A stretch of DNA of 64,000 nt, taken from Agrypnia vestita (Eukaryota; Arthropoda; Insecta; Trichoptera; Phryganeidae). Each line of letters starts with the position of its first letter. The stretch's first letter is position 1. The notes under the pieces are model-generated. The model searched no databases. It had not been told where the DNA came from and saw nothing but the letters and a program-made list of their open reading frames with translations. The translations under genes and the position numbers were made by a program. The DNA is taken from positions 1 through 64,000 of the forward strand of contig JADDOH010024890.1 of NCBI GenBank assembly GCA_016648135.1, read 5' to 3'. Shown piece after piece: positions 1 through 11,432 of this stretch.

Positions 1-270
1 GTCAGGGGGAGGAGAAGGGGTACGAGAATAGGGGGGAAATATCGCTTATGTTACTCGCCGAGTCCTAAAGAATAAGTTTCCAAATTTAAAGTCCGATCGG
101 TCAAACGGTACAGATTTGCATTGAAAATATGTCAGGGGGAGGAGAAGGGGTATGAGAATAGGGGGGAAATGTTGCCTATGTTACCCGCCGGGTCCCAAAG
201 CATAAATATGCAAAATTTGAATCGATTTTGTGGATTTGTATATAGAAAACAGACAGATAGATAGACATTG
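1..270. repeat. Two-unit tandem repeat, about 130 bp per unit
   Basis: The segment beginning GTCAGGGGGAGGAGAAGGGG at base 1 recurs at base 131 with a few substitutions, giving two adjacent units of about 130 bp. The second unit runs into a short CAGACAGATAGATAGAC tail near 250-267, like the tails of the SINE family found elsewhere in the window. The left copy may continue beyond the window edge. The open frame across it has no coding character. Confidence 0.75.
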
Positions 271-382
271 AGTTTTATTGAGGTATAGACTAGCTTACCC
301 GCGCGGCTTCTCACGCGTACATGTTTGGTAACTTTTAGACATATTTTATCAATTTGTGTATTAACCCTATATCTCGTCGCGG

Positions 383-577
383 ACACCAAAAGAAAATCGC
401 GAATACATAAGGAAAATATAAAATACCAAAAGCCGGTTTTTTAATCAGTAATAATGGTAATAGTTTTCCAAAAAGCATAAATTTTTACGTAAACGGGTTG
501 TTCGAATTGTAGAAAATGCGAAAATCTATGCTTTTTACTTAACTATTACCATTATCACTGACCAAACAACCGGCCCT
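383..577. mobile_element. Short MITE, CCGG-ended family, copy 1
   Basis: The element opens with GACACCAAAAGAAAATCGCG and ends with CAACCGGCCCTA. Inside, AATGGTAATAGTT on the left is answered by AACTATTACCATT on the right, so the element folds on itself. A second copy with the same start and end lies at 2011-2222, and a right-end fragment lies near 37610-37680. There is no coding capacity. Superfamily is not assigned. Confidence 0.7.
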
Positions 578-834
578 AAGACTATCGCCATGCTTCGCAC
601 GCGTAGATTTTTAGTAACTTTGAGTCATACTTTTTTAATTTGTGTATAGATATATGTCGTCGTATACTTTTTTATAGAACTTTTCGAGTTCTACAACTTC
701 TCTATAGAAAGAATTTATATATCTATTACCGTTAAGGCAATCGTTTTACTTTAGGCAAGACTTTAGTTGTAAAATAGGTCACCACGAAAAGCTCTTTTAT
801 TTTAACGGGATAATATGTAGCCCATGTCCACCCT

Positions 835-945
835 GAAAGTCCATTCTAAATATTGGTGAAAGAGTTTTTGAAATTGGATGAGTAGTTTCGGAGATTATCT
901 CCTGCATCCAAACTTTATCTCTTTATTTATTAGTATAGATTTACC
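835..945 (+). mobile_element. LINE 3' tail-like relic
   Basis: The text around 'aaattggatgagtagtttcggagatta', followed by 'tttattagtatagatt', resembles the 3' tails of insect RTE/CR1-type LINEs. It has no reading frame. The assignment rests on general familiarity with such tails and is tentative. Confidence 0.3.
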
Positions 946-1533
946 TAGTTTAGTCCGGTGAAAAATAATTAAAAATATAAAAGCTTTAATTTTATCTTAA
1001 TTGATATGTATGTGACAGTTTAATATATATATGTATAATTAGCGACATTAATTTGCACAGATATATTTCTGTAAATGATATTCGGCGGATGGTTTTTAAT
1101 GATCAATTATAACAGAATATGGAAATGAATTGTAGATAAATACATTTTTATCGGCTAAGATTACCGTTTTGCAGCGACATCAACGGGGAACTACTGTGTA
1201 GTAAGTACATCGATAATGTTTTCGCACGTTTTCCTAATAGGTAGGTACTATAAGTACCCACCTATATAATAAGTATTTAATTTCTTGCTATGGTGGATTT
1301 TCAAAATTATTCGGTTATATCAGCGCTAAATATTCGTAAACTATCAGTATTTTTTTGCACCTGTATAGGTATATTTATGTTACTGGTAGGTATTACTTAC
1401 ATACATTCAGTCATACGTAATATCTAGGTAAATGTTGTATCTTTTATCATGTTTCGCGATGACAGCTCATTTTTCCAAAATGCGTGATAATACTGGTATG
1501 TACATTGCATATCGGTGAATCTTTTCAAACAAT

Positions 1534-1900
1534 TTGTCAACATCACAGCAAACATCACGGTCGCGAAAAACGGTCACAGTTAAGTATGTGACGAGGATTT
1601 GCGACGCCAAACGGGAAAAGCTATCTGCCTGTCATCTTTGCCGCCCTTTTTCAAGCGTAAAAACGAAAACAAACGAGGGGGCGAGCGTTCATTTGTTTTC
1701 TTTGGGATCTTCAGCGATATCGCGAGAGTGAAATATTATGTTTTAAAGAGACCCAACTCACAAAGTCACGCGTGTCTGTCGCGCCTGGCGGAATAATGAT
1801 ATCAGCGTGATCTGTCATCAGGGAAGTGAAAAACGACGGCGCTTAAGTGGCGCGCGAGTAAAGAAGCCGCCTACTTTACCGACTGTCACAGGAATGGCGG
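1534..1900. promoter_or_regulatory. CpG-rich segment, possible promoter or first exon
   Basis: This stretch is visibly richer in CG dinucleotides than its AT-rich surroundings (for example GGTCGCGAAAAACGG and GGCGCGCGAGTAAAG). It contains no recognisable protein frame. Such islands often mark insect housekeeping promoters or untranslated first exons, so it could serve a gene lying outside the window to the left. A relic of a GC-rich transposon is equally possible. Confidence 0.3.
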
Positions 1901-2010
1901 AAATTTATCAGAAGCTCCAGATTCGCAAGATTTTATTTGTGTGCACATTACATTAAGCTTGGTGCTTTCTCTAAAAGCAGTTATTGTGAATGCTTGAAAA
2001 GGTACAATAT

Positions 2011-2222
2011 GAGACACCAAAAGAAAATCGCGAATACATAAGGAAAAAATAAATTCCTATGAACCGGTTGCCTGATCAATGGTAATGGTAATAGTTTCGT
2101 AAAAAAAAATACGCAAAAATTAATTTTTGCGTATTAAACGGATTTTTTGAATTGTAGAAATGCGAAAAAGTATGAATTTTCTTAACTATTACCATTAGCA
2201 CTGATCAAACAACCGGCCCTAT
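2011..2222. mobile_element. Short MITE, CCGG-ended family, copy 2
   Basis: Same start (GACACCAAAAGAAAATCGCG) and end (CAACCGGCCCTA) as the copy at 383-577. It also has the inverted AATGGTAATAGTT/AACTATTACCATT pair and an internal CGCAAAAATTAATTTTTGCG palindrome. Non-coding. Confidence 0.7.
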
Positions 2223-2255
2223 GTAGAAAATAATATTAATTCTATAGGTAGGTAC

Positions 2256-3020
2256 CAGTGGCGTGCAGTGGGTATAAACTTAGGTTATGCTGTGACCGAC
2301 TATATACCTATATTGAAAATGTATATATTCGCATATATAAGGGTATATACATTTTAATTTTTTTTAAACTATATATAATGAACTATTTTGAGTAGCTTCA
2401 ATCTACAAAAATAACTGCACTATAAAATAAGCATTGTAAACAATATTTCCTAAATAAATAAATATTTTATATAGGTATAGCTAAAACGGCGAAAAATTTC
2501 AATATGTTTCGAAGACGATTTATATATAATTCAATCGGGAACAATATTAATTTCAGATATACGTTTCTTTTCAAAAAAATAAATCAAACATTTTATGATA
2601 TGACAGGTGACAGATGATATTTGTCGTATTCGTATTTACATTTACCATAGAAAAAACATAAAATTTACACCGAAACTTTTGGGTGGAATTTGTAAAAAAT
2701 AACATTTCTGCATGACGTGCGCCTGGCATAGGACCTTTCGAAGAAGGACGCTATTACACAAAACTCGCAGCATTAAAAATACACGGTTTTTTTCTCGACT
2801 TGACTATATCTGTGGAACAAATTGGTTGGCGAAATAAATGAAGAAGTGACATGAAGGTAAGCACAGAAAAGTCGGAAATAAAACTTCTAGCCGTAGGACG
2901 AATTACGGCTAGAATTTTAAATCAACATTTTCTTAAGATAAGGATTATTTAAATAATATTTGTTTCTCAGAATCTTTACTAATGCACAGCTTTTTTGCTT
3001 GTACGCGCTGCACGCCACTG
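2256..3020. mobile_element. Non-autonomous hAT-like element, about 765 bp
   Basis: The left end CAGTGGCGTGCAG (2256-2268) and right end CTGCACGCCACTG (3008-3020) are perfect inverted complements. The flanking octamers, GTAGGTAC (2248-2255) and GTATCTAC (3021-3028), match at six of eight positions, as expected for a decayed 8-bp hAT target duplication. CAGTGGCG is a common hAT terminus. No transposase frame is present. Confidence 0.7.
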
Positions 3021-3382
3021 GTATCTACCTATGATTTTTTATACTTGCAAGGATGAATGTTAATATCATATTATGTTTTAGTATTGAAATAAAATATTTA
3101 CGAAGTTAAAATCTTTGTCAAACATATAACATATTTTTTATCTCATAAAAGTTTTGTTTTAATGTTTTTATACTAAAGTATTGATTCTTTCATCCATACT
3201 CGCAAATGCAAAGAAAACATAGGTATATAGGTAGGTACTCTTTTAAATGTACATGATCAAATTATTTAATTCATACAAGGTACCTACCTATCTTTAGCTC
3301 TGTATTAAAACTACGTAAAAAATATCACAGACAATGATTAGTAGTAGTTCACCTTGCATTCAGCTATGCAGTCAATATTTAA

Positions 3383-3460
3383 TGATTTAAAAGTTAAAGT
3401 ATCTACGCTTTAAATGATTTAAAAGTTAAAGCACGTTTTACATGATTTAAAAGTTAAAGT
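3383..3460. repeat. Three-copy 30-bp tandem repeat
   Basis: The phrase ATGATTTAAAAGTTAAAGYA occurs three times at about 30-base spacing (near 3383, 3412 and 3441). A palindromic run of AATTAATAATATTTTAAT units follows to about 3560. Simple-sequence expansion; no function inferred. Confidence 0.7.
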
Positions 3461-3624
3461 ATGTTTTTAATTTAAAATATTAATTAATAATATTTTAATA
3501 ATTAATTAATAATATTTTAATAATTAATAATATTTTTATAATAAATAAATAATATTTTAATTAACAAGAAGTTAATTTGCAGTAAAAATTTACACTTTTA
3601 AGGCGTACTTTAACCTTAAATCGT

Positions 3625-3810
3625 TTTTTTTTTTTTTTTAAAAATAGAGATGCGAACACGGAATACATGTCACATCAATATTCTTACTATTTTTAAACTA
3701 AGCTAAACGCTTGTGCTATGAAAATAGGACTAACTTGCAAGTCTGGGCTGAGATTCGAACCCGCGACCTTTGGATCACGAGGCGAGTGTCCTAACCACAA
3801 GACCAACTTT
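3625..3810 (-). mobile_element. tRNA-derived SINE, family 2 (GTTGGT head)
   Basis: Read on the minus strand, the head begins GTTGGTCTTGTGGTTAGGAC (A-box-like) and carries GGTTCGAATCT (B-box-like). It continues into a tail with TAGTCCTATTTTCATAGCAC, then the reverse complement of CGGAATACATGTCACATC. Related copies lie at 27350-27475 (+), 51850-51990 (+) and 61130-61320 (-). It is not a tRNA gene, because no acceptor stem closes the cloverleaf. Confidence 0.75.
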
Positions 3811-4482
3811 AAGTATTGACTTTGTATTCGGGTCTAAGTATAGACCTTTCTATAATATTTTTTTATAATAAAATTTATATTATCGAACGCGTGTTTAGTT
3901 GTATAAGTACTTTTGGCAAAAATATTCTAAAACTCCAGACGGTTAAAATGTAAATCGTTATCATGGAACACTAACTGTTCAGTGTTATGATGTATAATAA
4001 AAATATTTCTATTAAATAAATTTAATAATTTGATTACAAATTTAACTGATAATACTTAGTTTCTAACGAGTATTGTTGTATAGAAAACACGTAATAATGT
4101 TTGATTGATGCTCCTTAATTAATAATTATATAATAATAATGAAGACCGCTATCAGGTTGAATGGTGATTGCCGTATCTGAGCTCTGATTGGTGGGGTCAT
4201 ATCGCACCTGTGACGGCGAGTTATCTAACTTTTATCCAAACGTTATCTAACTGAACGTGGCCCGACTCTAGTGGACGATGGCTGAGTTGGCAAACAAAAC
4301 GAAGATAACGTGAATATTGATTTCATTTATTAATAACCGCTCGATATTCGTCTGTTTAATCGGAGGCTCCGTGTGTAAAATGTGGCACAAAACTTTTATA
4401 TGTAGGTACATTAATAGAACGCTATAATAGCGTAAATAGAATAGTTTAAAAAAGTAACCCATAAAAACCAAGTTTTTATAAT

Positions 4483-4868
4483 ACTCCCTTTTTCATTTAC
4501 TAGTTGAAACATTTTTTTCCGCTTAACCTACGCGTTGGGCTTCGGTCGGGCGACGTTACGAAAGGGAGAAATAAAAAATTTCCAAAAATCCAAAATTATA
4601 ATATAATCAGGTTTCGCGTTTACCAGACGCGTTGAAATATTTTCATACAACTTAATAAGTTGTATGAAAAAACCATTCAAAATTTGAAAAATCCAAAAAT
4701 TTATTAATTTTTTTTACGAAAATTTGATAGATCTTCTTGATCGTCGTCACGAGTCTGCTCGCAAAGTTTCAGCTCGATTGGATAACGGGAAAGGGGTTTA
4801 AAATGGATCCAAAGTTTTTTCAACAGACAAGAAGACAAGCAGACGCCACGAGTTAATATAAAGGGAGT
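4483..4868 (-). mobile_element. ACTCCCTTT-TIR element, variant II
   Basis: Bounded by ACTCCCTTT and AAAGGGAGT. The internal body contains, in reverse orientation, the family phrase GCTGAAACTTTG...GACTCGTG and the segment TTGGGCTTCGGTCGGG that characterises variant II. Family copies lie at 11772-12257, 37104-37492, 46558-47077 and 49448-49948. A truncated piece starts at 4911. Non-coding. Confidence 0.75.
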
Positions 4869-4908
4869 AAAAAAAGGAAACCTATAAAAACCAAGTTTTT
4901 ATTATACT

Positions 4909-4995
4909 CCCTTTCTCATTTACTAGTTGAAACATTATTTTCCGCTTAACCTGTGCGTTGGGCTTCGGTCGGGGAACGCTACGAAAGGGAGTAAT
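4909..4995 (-). mobile_element. Truncated ACTCCCTTT-TIR element
   Basis: Starts ACTCCCTTTCTCATTTACTA immediately after the copy at 4483-4868 and repeats that copy's outer 90 bases, ending at an internal GAAAGGGAGT. It looks like a head-to-tail partial copy. Confidence 0.65.
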
Positions 4996-5144
4996 AAAAA
5001 ATTTCATGTAAGCGTGAAAAAAGAGATATTTATTTTCGATCGTTGGAAATGTACAAATGGATAAAAGAAATGTACTTTTTGAACAAAAATTGCCGGTGGT
5101 AAATTTAAATTTTTAGATCTTTTAGTTAAAAATAACATTGGTGT

Positions 5145-5216
5145 ATTATTTATTACCTTGTAGAATTATTCGCCGAATAGTACTGGCTTGATATTCGTAT
5201 TCGTGAAATTAGTATT
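5145..5216 (-). mobile_element. Partial copy of the 26-kb hAT element
   Basis: Reads as the reverse complement of the left end of the element at 26017-26741: TATTCGTTGCAT, TATTCGTATTCG, AATTATTCGCCGAATA and TTACCTTGT appear in matching order. Only one end is present. Confidence 0.6.
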
Positions 5217-5361
5217 CGTTGCATTACTTATATCTATCTACTTACAAACACGATTTAATCTGAAAAGTTGGATAAACAGAGTGCATTGAATTAAAAACAT
5301 TTATTTTGATTAACTGCTACTGGGAAGAAAAAACGGAAGATTAATCTAGCGTAGATATAAG

Positions 5362-5504
5362 AAAGACTATCGAATTAGAATGTGTAAGCCGTACGTATGA
5401 GGCACATTGTTTCGTTGTCTTGGTGTCTATAACCGTAAACACTAACACAACGAAACATTGTGCGTCGTGCGCACGGCTTACACATATTCATTCGATTGTC
5501 TTTC
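5362..5504. mobile_element. Foldback MITE, about 65-bp arms
   Basis: The left arm starts AAAGACTATCGAATTAGAAT and includes GTGTAAGCCGT and TTTCGTTGT. The right arm is its imperfect reverse complement, ending ATTCGATTGTCTTT. The loop is short. No coding capacity. Confidence 0.7.
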
Positions 5505-6723
5505 TTAAATGGAAAGAAGTCTACGTCGTATGTACATAAAATCGATGGTATGACCTAGTAATAAGCGTGAAGTGAGAAACTAGACGGCGAATTCTGAGAC
5601 GCGGTGTATACACGGGAACTCCAAGAAGAAAAAATAAGCACACTCCCAGAGATTGTCTCTAGTCAAAAATCTCATAAAAATTTCATGTGTGGATAAGAGC
5701 TATGGATATTTAAAATCTTTCGCTTGAAAAAATATTCTTCAGTCACGATCTTTACCTTCTTGGATTACGAATGCGTATGCTCAGATGTTACGTGCCACGT
5801 AGAATAGGTAGAAGTGGGGATGTTATTGGTGTAACTCCAATCCATTCAAACCTCATCCCCCAACACCCAAACCCATTACTGTCCATAACCGTTTTAATTT
5901 TGGTTGAAATCAGTTATTGATGATGAGAGGTTATCTCTCGAAAACGTTTTAATCTGAAATAAAATAAACAGTGAAATAAAATAGTGTATTTATATTATTT
6001 AACAAAAGTAACGTTACAATATTATTTAACAAAAGCACTGGACAAAACATGGACTATGAATAATAATTCTTACCAGTTCCATTTACCGAAAGATTATTCG
6101 AGAAGTAACGCCAGCATTCAGTTTCTAGTTAGGTACACGAGGGAAAACGATTTCTGTCTTTTGTTTATTTTAAAAATGTTTATGAACCCCCCGACGATTG
6201 AATGTCTGTTCCAGTTAGTATTAATAAGAAGAAGAGGGATGACAAGAGGAGCAATGGAAACTGAAGGATTGGAAGATCAAACGTAGATAACAAACCGCCC
6301 GGTGAGTTCCACCCTTCCGTCAAACAGTTACCCTTCCAGACAATATTTATCCTGGGAATTAAAAATTAATCATTCACGAATGGTCCACCATCAGCAGTCA
6401 ACGCGAGCGGTCCAAATGTCATGTTTGGGAGGGGCGCTTATAGTGAGAATACTTAAAAATATTTGTAAAAAGAAATAATAATAATATTTGGATAACTTAT
6501 ATAGTGCCGTTTTCGCGAATACTCACCTCAAGGGCGCTTTACACAGAAAAATTATTATCTTACAAAACAATTTATTGCTAAAAAAGAAAAAAAGTTATTA
6601 ACATGCAAGAAATGGATTTAAAATTGAATACTATAATAGTTGGGAGTGCCTGAAAGAATTAGGTGTTTTCGCGGAGTGCACAATAGGAGTGGAAAACATT
6701 AGCTAGCGTTGTGTGGTCAGATT
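5505..6723. other. Non-coding spacer
   Basis: I see no gene. Around 5900-5960 a TGATGATGAGAGG...TCTCTCGAAAACG hairpin of the type found near retroelement 3' ends is followed by an A-rich tail. The 100-residue open frame at 5984-6286 has no recognisable domain and biased composition, and is probably chance. Confidence 0.5.
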
Positions 6724-6905
6724 TTATAGGTTTTTGTAGGATTGTCTAAATAAATGCGTCTTAAGTGGTTTTTTGAACTGTGGTAAGCTGTCTGTTTGTC
6801 TCAGTTTATTAGGTAGTTTGTTCCATAACTTTGGTCCAGCCACCGCGAAAGCACGATCACCGAAATTAGTTTTGTGGACGCGATCAGCTTCAGCAAAAGA
6901 AATGC
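6724..6905 (-). pseudogene. LINE reverse-transcriptase C-terminal relic (CR1/L2-like)
   Basis: On the minus strand an uninterrupted frame of about 60 codons reads ...NFGDRAFAVAGPKLWNKLP...LRQTDSLPQFKKPLKTHLF... and stops at 6724-6726. 'GDRAFxVAxPxLWNxLP' followed by 'FKxxLKTHLF' is the standard C-terminal signature of CR1/L2-type LINE ORF2 proteins. Everything upstream of this tail is missing, so it is a 5'-truncated dead copy. Not a host gene. Confidence 0.75.
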
Positions 6906-8475
6906 ATAATAATCAATAGTACTTTTATGCTGCCTTGTAAGAATTTAATCTTCTTTAAAACTAAGTCGCAAGAGAAATAACAACGACTATCAAATTCTGC
7001 ATACTTCGACACAGTCTCCGCAATGAAGAATACGATATCTTACGGCTCATTATGCAAGGTGAGTGAGAATCAGTGAGAAGAAAAGGAAGAAGGATGGAAT
7101 TACTCACCGGATTCCGATAATTCTCCCAGTCTCCCGTTGCTTCCTGGTTCTTGATGAGGGGGAGGGGAGCGGACAAAGGTGGCACAACACAGTGGAACAT
7201 AAATTGTTCATATATATAGTATTATATTTGGTACCCAACACAGAGGATGATAGAAAGTAGCCGAGATATAGATTGAAATTGGTTATTTATTAAGATAAAT
7301 TATAGATGTCCCATTTTAGAAAACACTGAAGTAAGGATAGTTTCTTGAAAAAACGAATAGCTAAAAAATTGCACTGCTGATAAGGACCTAACAACCTTTT
7401 TCCAGACATAATTCGTCACTATTAACTCCATTTACATAAAACGCGGATTTTTAGGAGTAACCCCACGATATACCGTTTGATATTTGAAGGCGTCCATATA
7501 AAAAGGGCCTATATGGTACATCAGGTCACAAAGTGATTTTATTATTTCAAAATGATCTATATAATAGTATGCACCATGTGCAGTATTTATTTTACATGAT
7601 TTAAACTTAATCTTGCCGAAATTTGACCTCAAAAGCTAACGTCGAAAAAGAGTCTATATTCCTCTATATTCATCTGGTAGTAATAAATATGACGGATGCC
7701 GACAGTTCCAAGATGTCACTGGGATTGCTTAATAACATGAAAAACAAAGAAAATATAAATAAAAGGCATGTGAATTTTAGAAAATGAAAATATCGGAGAT
7801 TGTGGTTAGTGTTTTTTTTCTCTCATGTAAATTTTTTTTTTGCATATAGACCATTTTTACAGGGACGCCTTCATTTATAACAGAGTTATTATATTGAGAT
7901 ACATTTTTTTTTTAATATTTATTGTCGTTGGGGAGCGTCCATAAACTACGTTGATCCATTTTGAATCCCTCCCTGTAGAACTTTAGCCCTAACGTGGCTT
8001 TTGCGTTTTTCCTATTTATTCCAGAAGACATTTTGTGCTGTTTTTTTCTTATCAAAACTATTTTTAAGTTATTGGGTATAAAATGGACAAGACATTTTCT
8101 TAATTAACAAGAACACAAATTACAATAAAAAATGTATAAAACAATGTTATTTGTTTTAAATATTTGTTTATAATTATAAAAAATATGACTCAAGTGGCGA
8201 CACTAGTCACTCCTGCAAATTGTCAAGGATTGGGAAAACATCTTTCTTTAGCTAAACCAATCTGCGCAGATTTATCGATCGCATATTCTGTACCGTTTTA
8301 ATTGTGCCAAATAAAGTACATGAAAGAATTACGTGTTGGCCCCTGACCCCCCCCTACCCCACGTAGCCCAGCATAAAATTCTACCTAACCGTCCCTCTCC
8401 TTAATCAGACCACGCCTCCTTGTCTATCAAACACATTGTTTTTTTTTTTTAATAAAGACATATCTTGAGGCGGGG
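6906..8475. other. Non-coding spacer
   Basis: No gene or clear element. Short overlapping open frames on both strands at 6961-7260 are mutually antisense and unrecognised. T-rich runs occur near 7810, 7910 and 8440, and a C-rich run lies near 8345. Confidence 0.45.
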
Positions 8476-8657
8476 ACAGTGAATGGTTTTGTTCGAGCGG
8501 CCGTGCCACTTCGTAACGGTTATACGACCGGTGCGGAGCAGCACGGTCCTGCTTGTTAGTTGAAAAAAATGTCAACTTGGAGACGATTGAGTAGGACCGA
8601 TATGGAAGCTTTTACTCTTAGAACGGTCTTGGGTAAGCGGTGGGTACCATTCACTGT
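8476..8657. mobile_element. Small MITE with ACAGTGAATGGT ends
   Basis: ACAGTGAATGGT (8476-8487) and ACCATTCACTGT (8646-8657) are perfect inverted repeats enclosing a comparatively GC-rich, non-coding 182-bp unit. It resembles in size and termini the element at 45220-45399, although the interiors are not obviously alike. A CTTATCTTATCTT-type tail follows near 8715. Confidence 0.6.
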
Positions 8658-8889
8658 CTATGAAACACACATACATAGTCATCTTTCATGTAACAGACTT
8701 TTGTCAATAAATTTCTAATCTTATCTTATCTTATTTAATTTTTATTCAAATCAACAGTTGTTATTTAAAACATATTACGAGTGCTAATTAAATATAGCTT
8801 TGGTTTCTTGTTATCTCCCAAATTACTAAGAAATCTGGCAGGTTTATGATAAAATAGTTTTAATAAGCTAATTATAAACAAAATATCAT

Positions 8890-9435
8890 ATTAAATATTA
8901 AATTTAATTTCAATTCAATTTATTTATTCAGTAATATGTACATTACAAACTTAAATTCAATACATATCTATATGTGTACATGTATATTAAAATATGAATA
9001 TTTAATCTATTAAAAATTACATATACAATCTGGTCAAAGGTGTAGTAGAATCCTGCTTCGGAAAACCCCTTCAGACACATGGAATATATCAATACCCAAA
9101 GCGATTTTGTTCAGCATAGCTGTAGCTCTTCCAACAAGCATGACCATCGGCAGGTTGGTCCTGTATATTGGAATGTGAAACAATCTATGCTGACGATGTC
9201 TAAGGTAATTATCAGGAACATATAAACCAATGCTCTGAATAATTTCAGTATTATCGATCATATCGCGCAACAATCGATAAAAATGTGTAATCAAATACAC
9301 ATTCCTTCTAGTCTCTAAACTTTTGTAGCCTACATACCCTGGAGAAACTCGGTTGGGTAGAAAAAGAATAATGCCCGTACTCTCTCATGTAGAAATATCT
9401 CAGAAACTTCTTTTGGACTTTCTCCAACATAAGAG
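8890..9435 (-). pseudogene. Jockey-superfamily-like LINE C-terminus, frameshifted
   Basis: On the minus strand the frame ending at 9034 reads ...SLETRRNVYLITHFYRLL...IGLYVPDNYLR...YRTNLPMVML..., the usual tail of jockey-type ORF2 (LxxRRxxxD...FLYKLL...I...FxVPxxxxRxxxxF...RTN). Upstream, across frameshifts, 'VQKKFLRYFYMREYGHY' (near 9400-9430) matches the conserved 'VQRKFLRYL' motif. The 3' untranslated part ends in an AATAAATAAATTGAATTG tail near 8925. Inactive fragment. Confidence 0.7.
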
Positions 9436-9498
9436 AGTACTTACTCTATATTATAATACCCTGTTTTCTAAGGTCACATTATGTTATACAGAGTGTAG

Positions 9499-9985
9499 CA
9501 GAGCTAGTCCATAATAATGTACAGGTAGATTCCTGCCCAAATTTTAAGTCGAAAATGTTCACGCAACAATGTCCCGATGTCAATAGTTTTGGAGGCAAGC
9601 GATTTCAAAGTTTGCATTACTTTCAATAATTCTAACTTATATTATGTTAAACATTGGAAAATCATTAAAGTAACTTATTATACGTAGCCCAATATTTAAA
9701 AAAAATCATTCGCTTCAATACAAGTAAAACCTTGCAGGAAATTTAAAAAATAGTTTTGTGAGGTTCTTAAATTTTTTTGACTTGTATTAAAGTAAACGAA
9801 TTTTTGATATTCGGTATAAGTTACCTTCGCGATAGCCCAATGTTTTACAGAGAATGAGTGAGAAATATTGAGAAAAAGTGCAATAATTGAAGTTGCTTAT
9901 CTCCAAAATTATTAGATATTAGGACATTGTTGCTTCTCAAAGTTTAGGCAGGTATCTACCTGTGTAGTATTGCGGGCTAGCCTAC
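9499..9985. mobile_element. Long-TIR palindromic MITE, about 490 bp
   Basis: The left arm contains ACAGGTAGATTCCTGCC, CAACAATGTCC and AGTTTTGGAGGCAAGC. The right arm carries the reverse complements GGCAGGTATCTACCTGT, GGACATTGTTG and TTATCTCCAAAATTATT. Inner parts (GTAACTTATTATAC / GGTATAAGTTACC and CAATACAAGT / ACTTGTATTA) also pair, so almost the whole unit is palindromic. One-ended relatives sharing 'CATGGTTG' and 'TCTATAACTATTG' phrases lie near 32463-32580, 35985-36125 and 51790-51835. Confidence 0.65.
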
Positions 9986-10364
9986 GCTATATATAATGTA
10001 TATGCTACATGGTTCCATAATTTATTTGATTTAATTAATTAACGGTCTGGTCCCCCCCCCTTACCTAACATGTTTTGATGATCGATGTGTTTTACGTGTT
10101 TTCGTAAGACACGTTAAAATAATTTCTCAATCTTAATAATTCACTTCTTGAGTATAATTCAACTCCAAAATCCATATTCCATATTAACGGTGGGAAAGCT
10201 ATCGACACCATATAAGGGGAAATACGTCATCCGATTTATCGTTGCCTTCTTTTTCTTGCCTTCGAATACTTTTTTTAAAACAATATTTTTTTATATCAAA
10301 GTATGTTCAAAGAACACAGTTTCGTCCCCAGAGGGATCATTAATTAATTAAGGTTGAATTATAG

Positions 10365-10470
10365 GAGTCTCACAGAGACAAAGCTAATTTTTATATATGT
10401 GAAAAGTGGATGAGTCCCTTATACGATGGCCCAGGGCTTACAACCAAGAGGCATCTGATAAAAAATATAG
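10365..10470 (+). repeat. GTCTCACAGAGAC repeat family copy
   Basis: Contains GTCTCACAGAGACAAAGCT followed by a 'cccagggcttacaacc' phrase. Relatives lie at 17962-18080, 47934-48075 and 53277-53340 (same strand) and near 39960-40022 and 47505-47560 (rearranged). The core GTCTCNNNGAGAC is a short palindrome. Family identity unknown. Confidence 0.6.
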
Positions 10471-10599
10471 AGTAATCATTACTAGTTACGAAAGCTGTAT
10501 ATACTACCTTGTTAAAGAGAAAAAAAAACAACAGATGTCTCTAGCAGAGACAATAGTAATATATGAAAGGTTCTTGATTCGAATATTCCTGCCATTCCA

Positions 10600-10705
10600 T
10601 CAGCCCTGATGATGGACCCTACAATGGAATCCGAAACGTCGGGCAGAGAGGTTGTAAAAATACGGCACAATATCCCAGAAGACACAAACCAGAAGATTCT
10701 GAGTG
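10600..10705 (+). repeat. TGATGATGG / GAAACGTCGG retroelement tail repeat
   Basis: Contains TGATGATGGACCCT, CCGAAACGTCGG and ACACAAACCAGAAGATT. Copies occur at 19026-19087, 29250-29392, 38585-38690 (minus) and 55455-55530 (minus). Such 'TGATGATGG...ACGTCGG' stem-loops are typical of post-ORF segments of invertebrate retroelements. No frame here is coding. Confidence 0.55.
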
Positions 10706-11432
10706 GACGTGAAAACGTTAGAACATTCTCAGCTAAAAATTAACCCACAAAAACATGGTTTTCATTATAAATCATTTATAAAATAACAATTATTTAATAG
10801 AATAATTAGTAGAATTTTCTTTTGTAGCCATTTTAAATAAAGAGATAAATACATGATTATATTTTGTGTGAACAAAGGAAAAAGAAAAATTTCTAAAGTT
10901 TCCATGATTTAAATAGTACCTACCAGAATATAGGTAGGTACATGCCCGAATATCTGAGATAAATTTGCATTTTTTTGTGTGCTTATGTATATGTGTGATC
11001 CCAAATGCATGTAAGATGTATTAATTGTCATCGACATCAATGCAAAATTTCAGCTCGATTGGATGCTAGGAAGTGTGTTAATATTCACTTCCAAAATTTT
11101 TCCACAATCAAGCCCGGCGAAGTTAATATGTATAAAGGATTTAAAAAAAGAACTATACCGTAAAACATCAGTAGGTAGGTACTACGCGGACATTTAGGGC
11201 TTTTATCTAACATGAGCCCCAATGCACCACATTGAAAAAACCTACTAAATCGAAGTAATTTTAAAATCGCGTATTTCTTCCACCATTCGATTTTGTGAAA
11301 TAAAATGACTGAAACTATGGCGGTGCGCGTGAAATATGTTTTCAAATGTTAATTTAAATTCCTATCTTCTAAAACTCATCTGGTTCCACTTAGATAAAAC
11401 CGATTGTTATCTAATCACACATTACACACGTG

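Noticed and set aside
3720..3805. A tRNA-like segment with A and B boxes on the minus strand
   Set aside because: The 5' and 3' ends do not pair into an acceptor stem and the same tRNA-like head recurs with a common non-tRNA tail, so it is a SINE.
5984..6286. 100-residue open frame
   Set aside because: No recognisable motif, no splice-compatible neighbours, composition typical of chance AT-rich frames.
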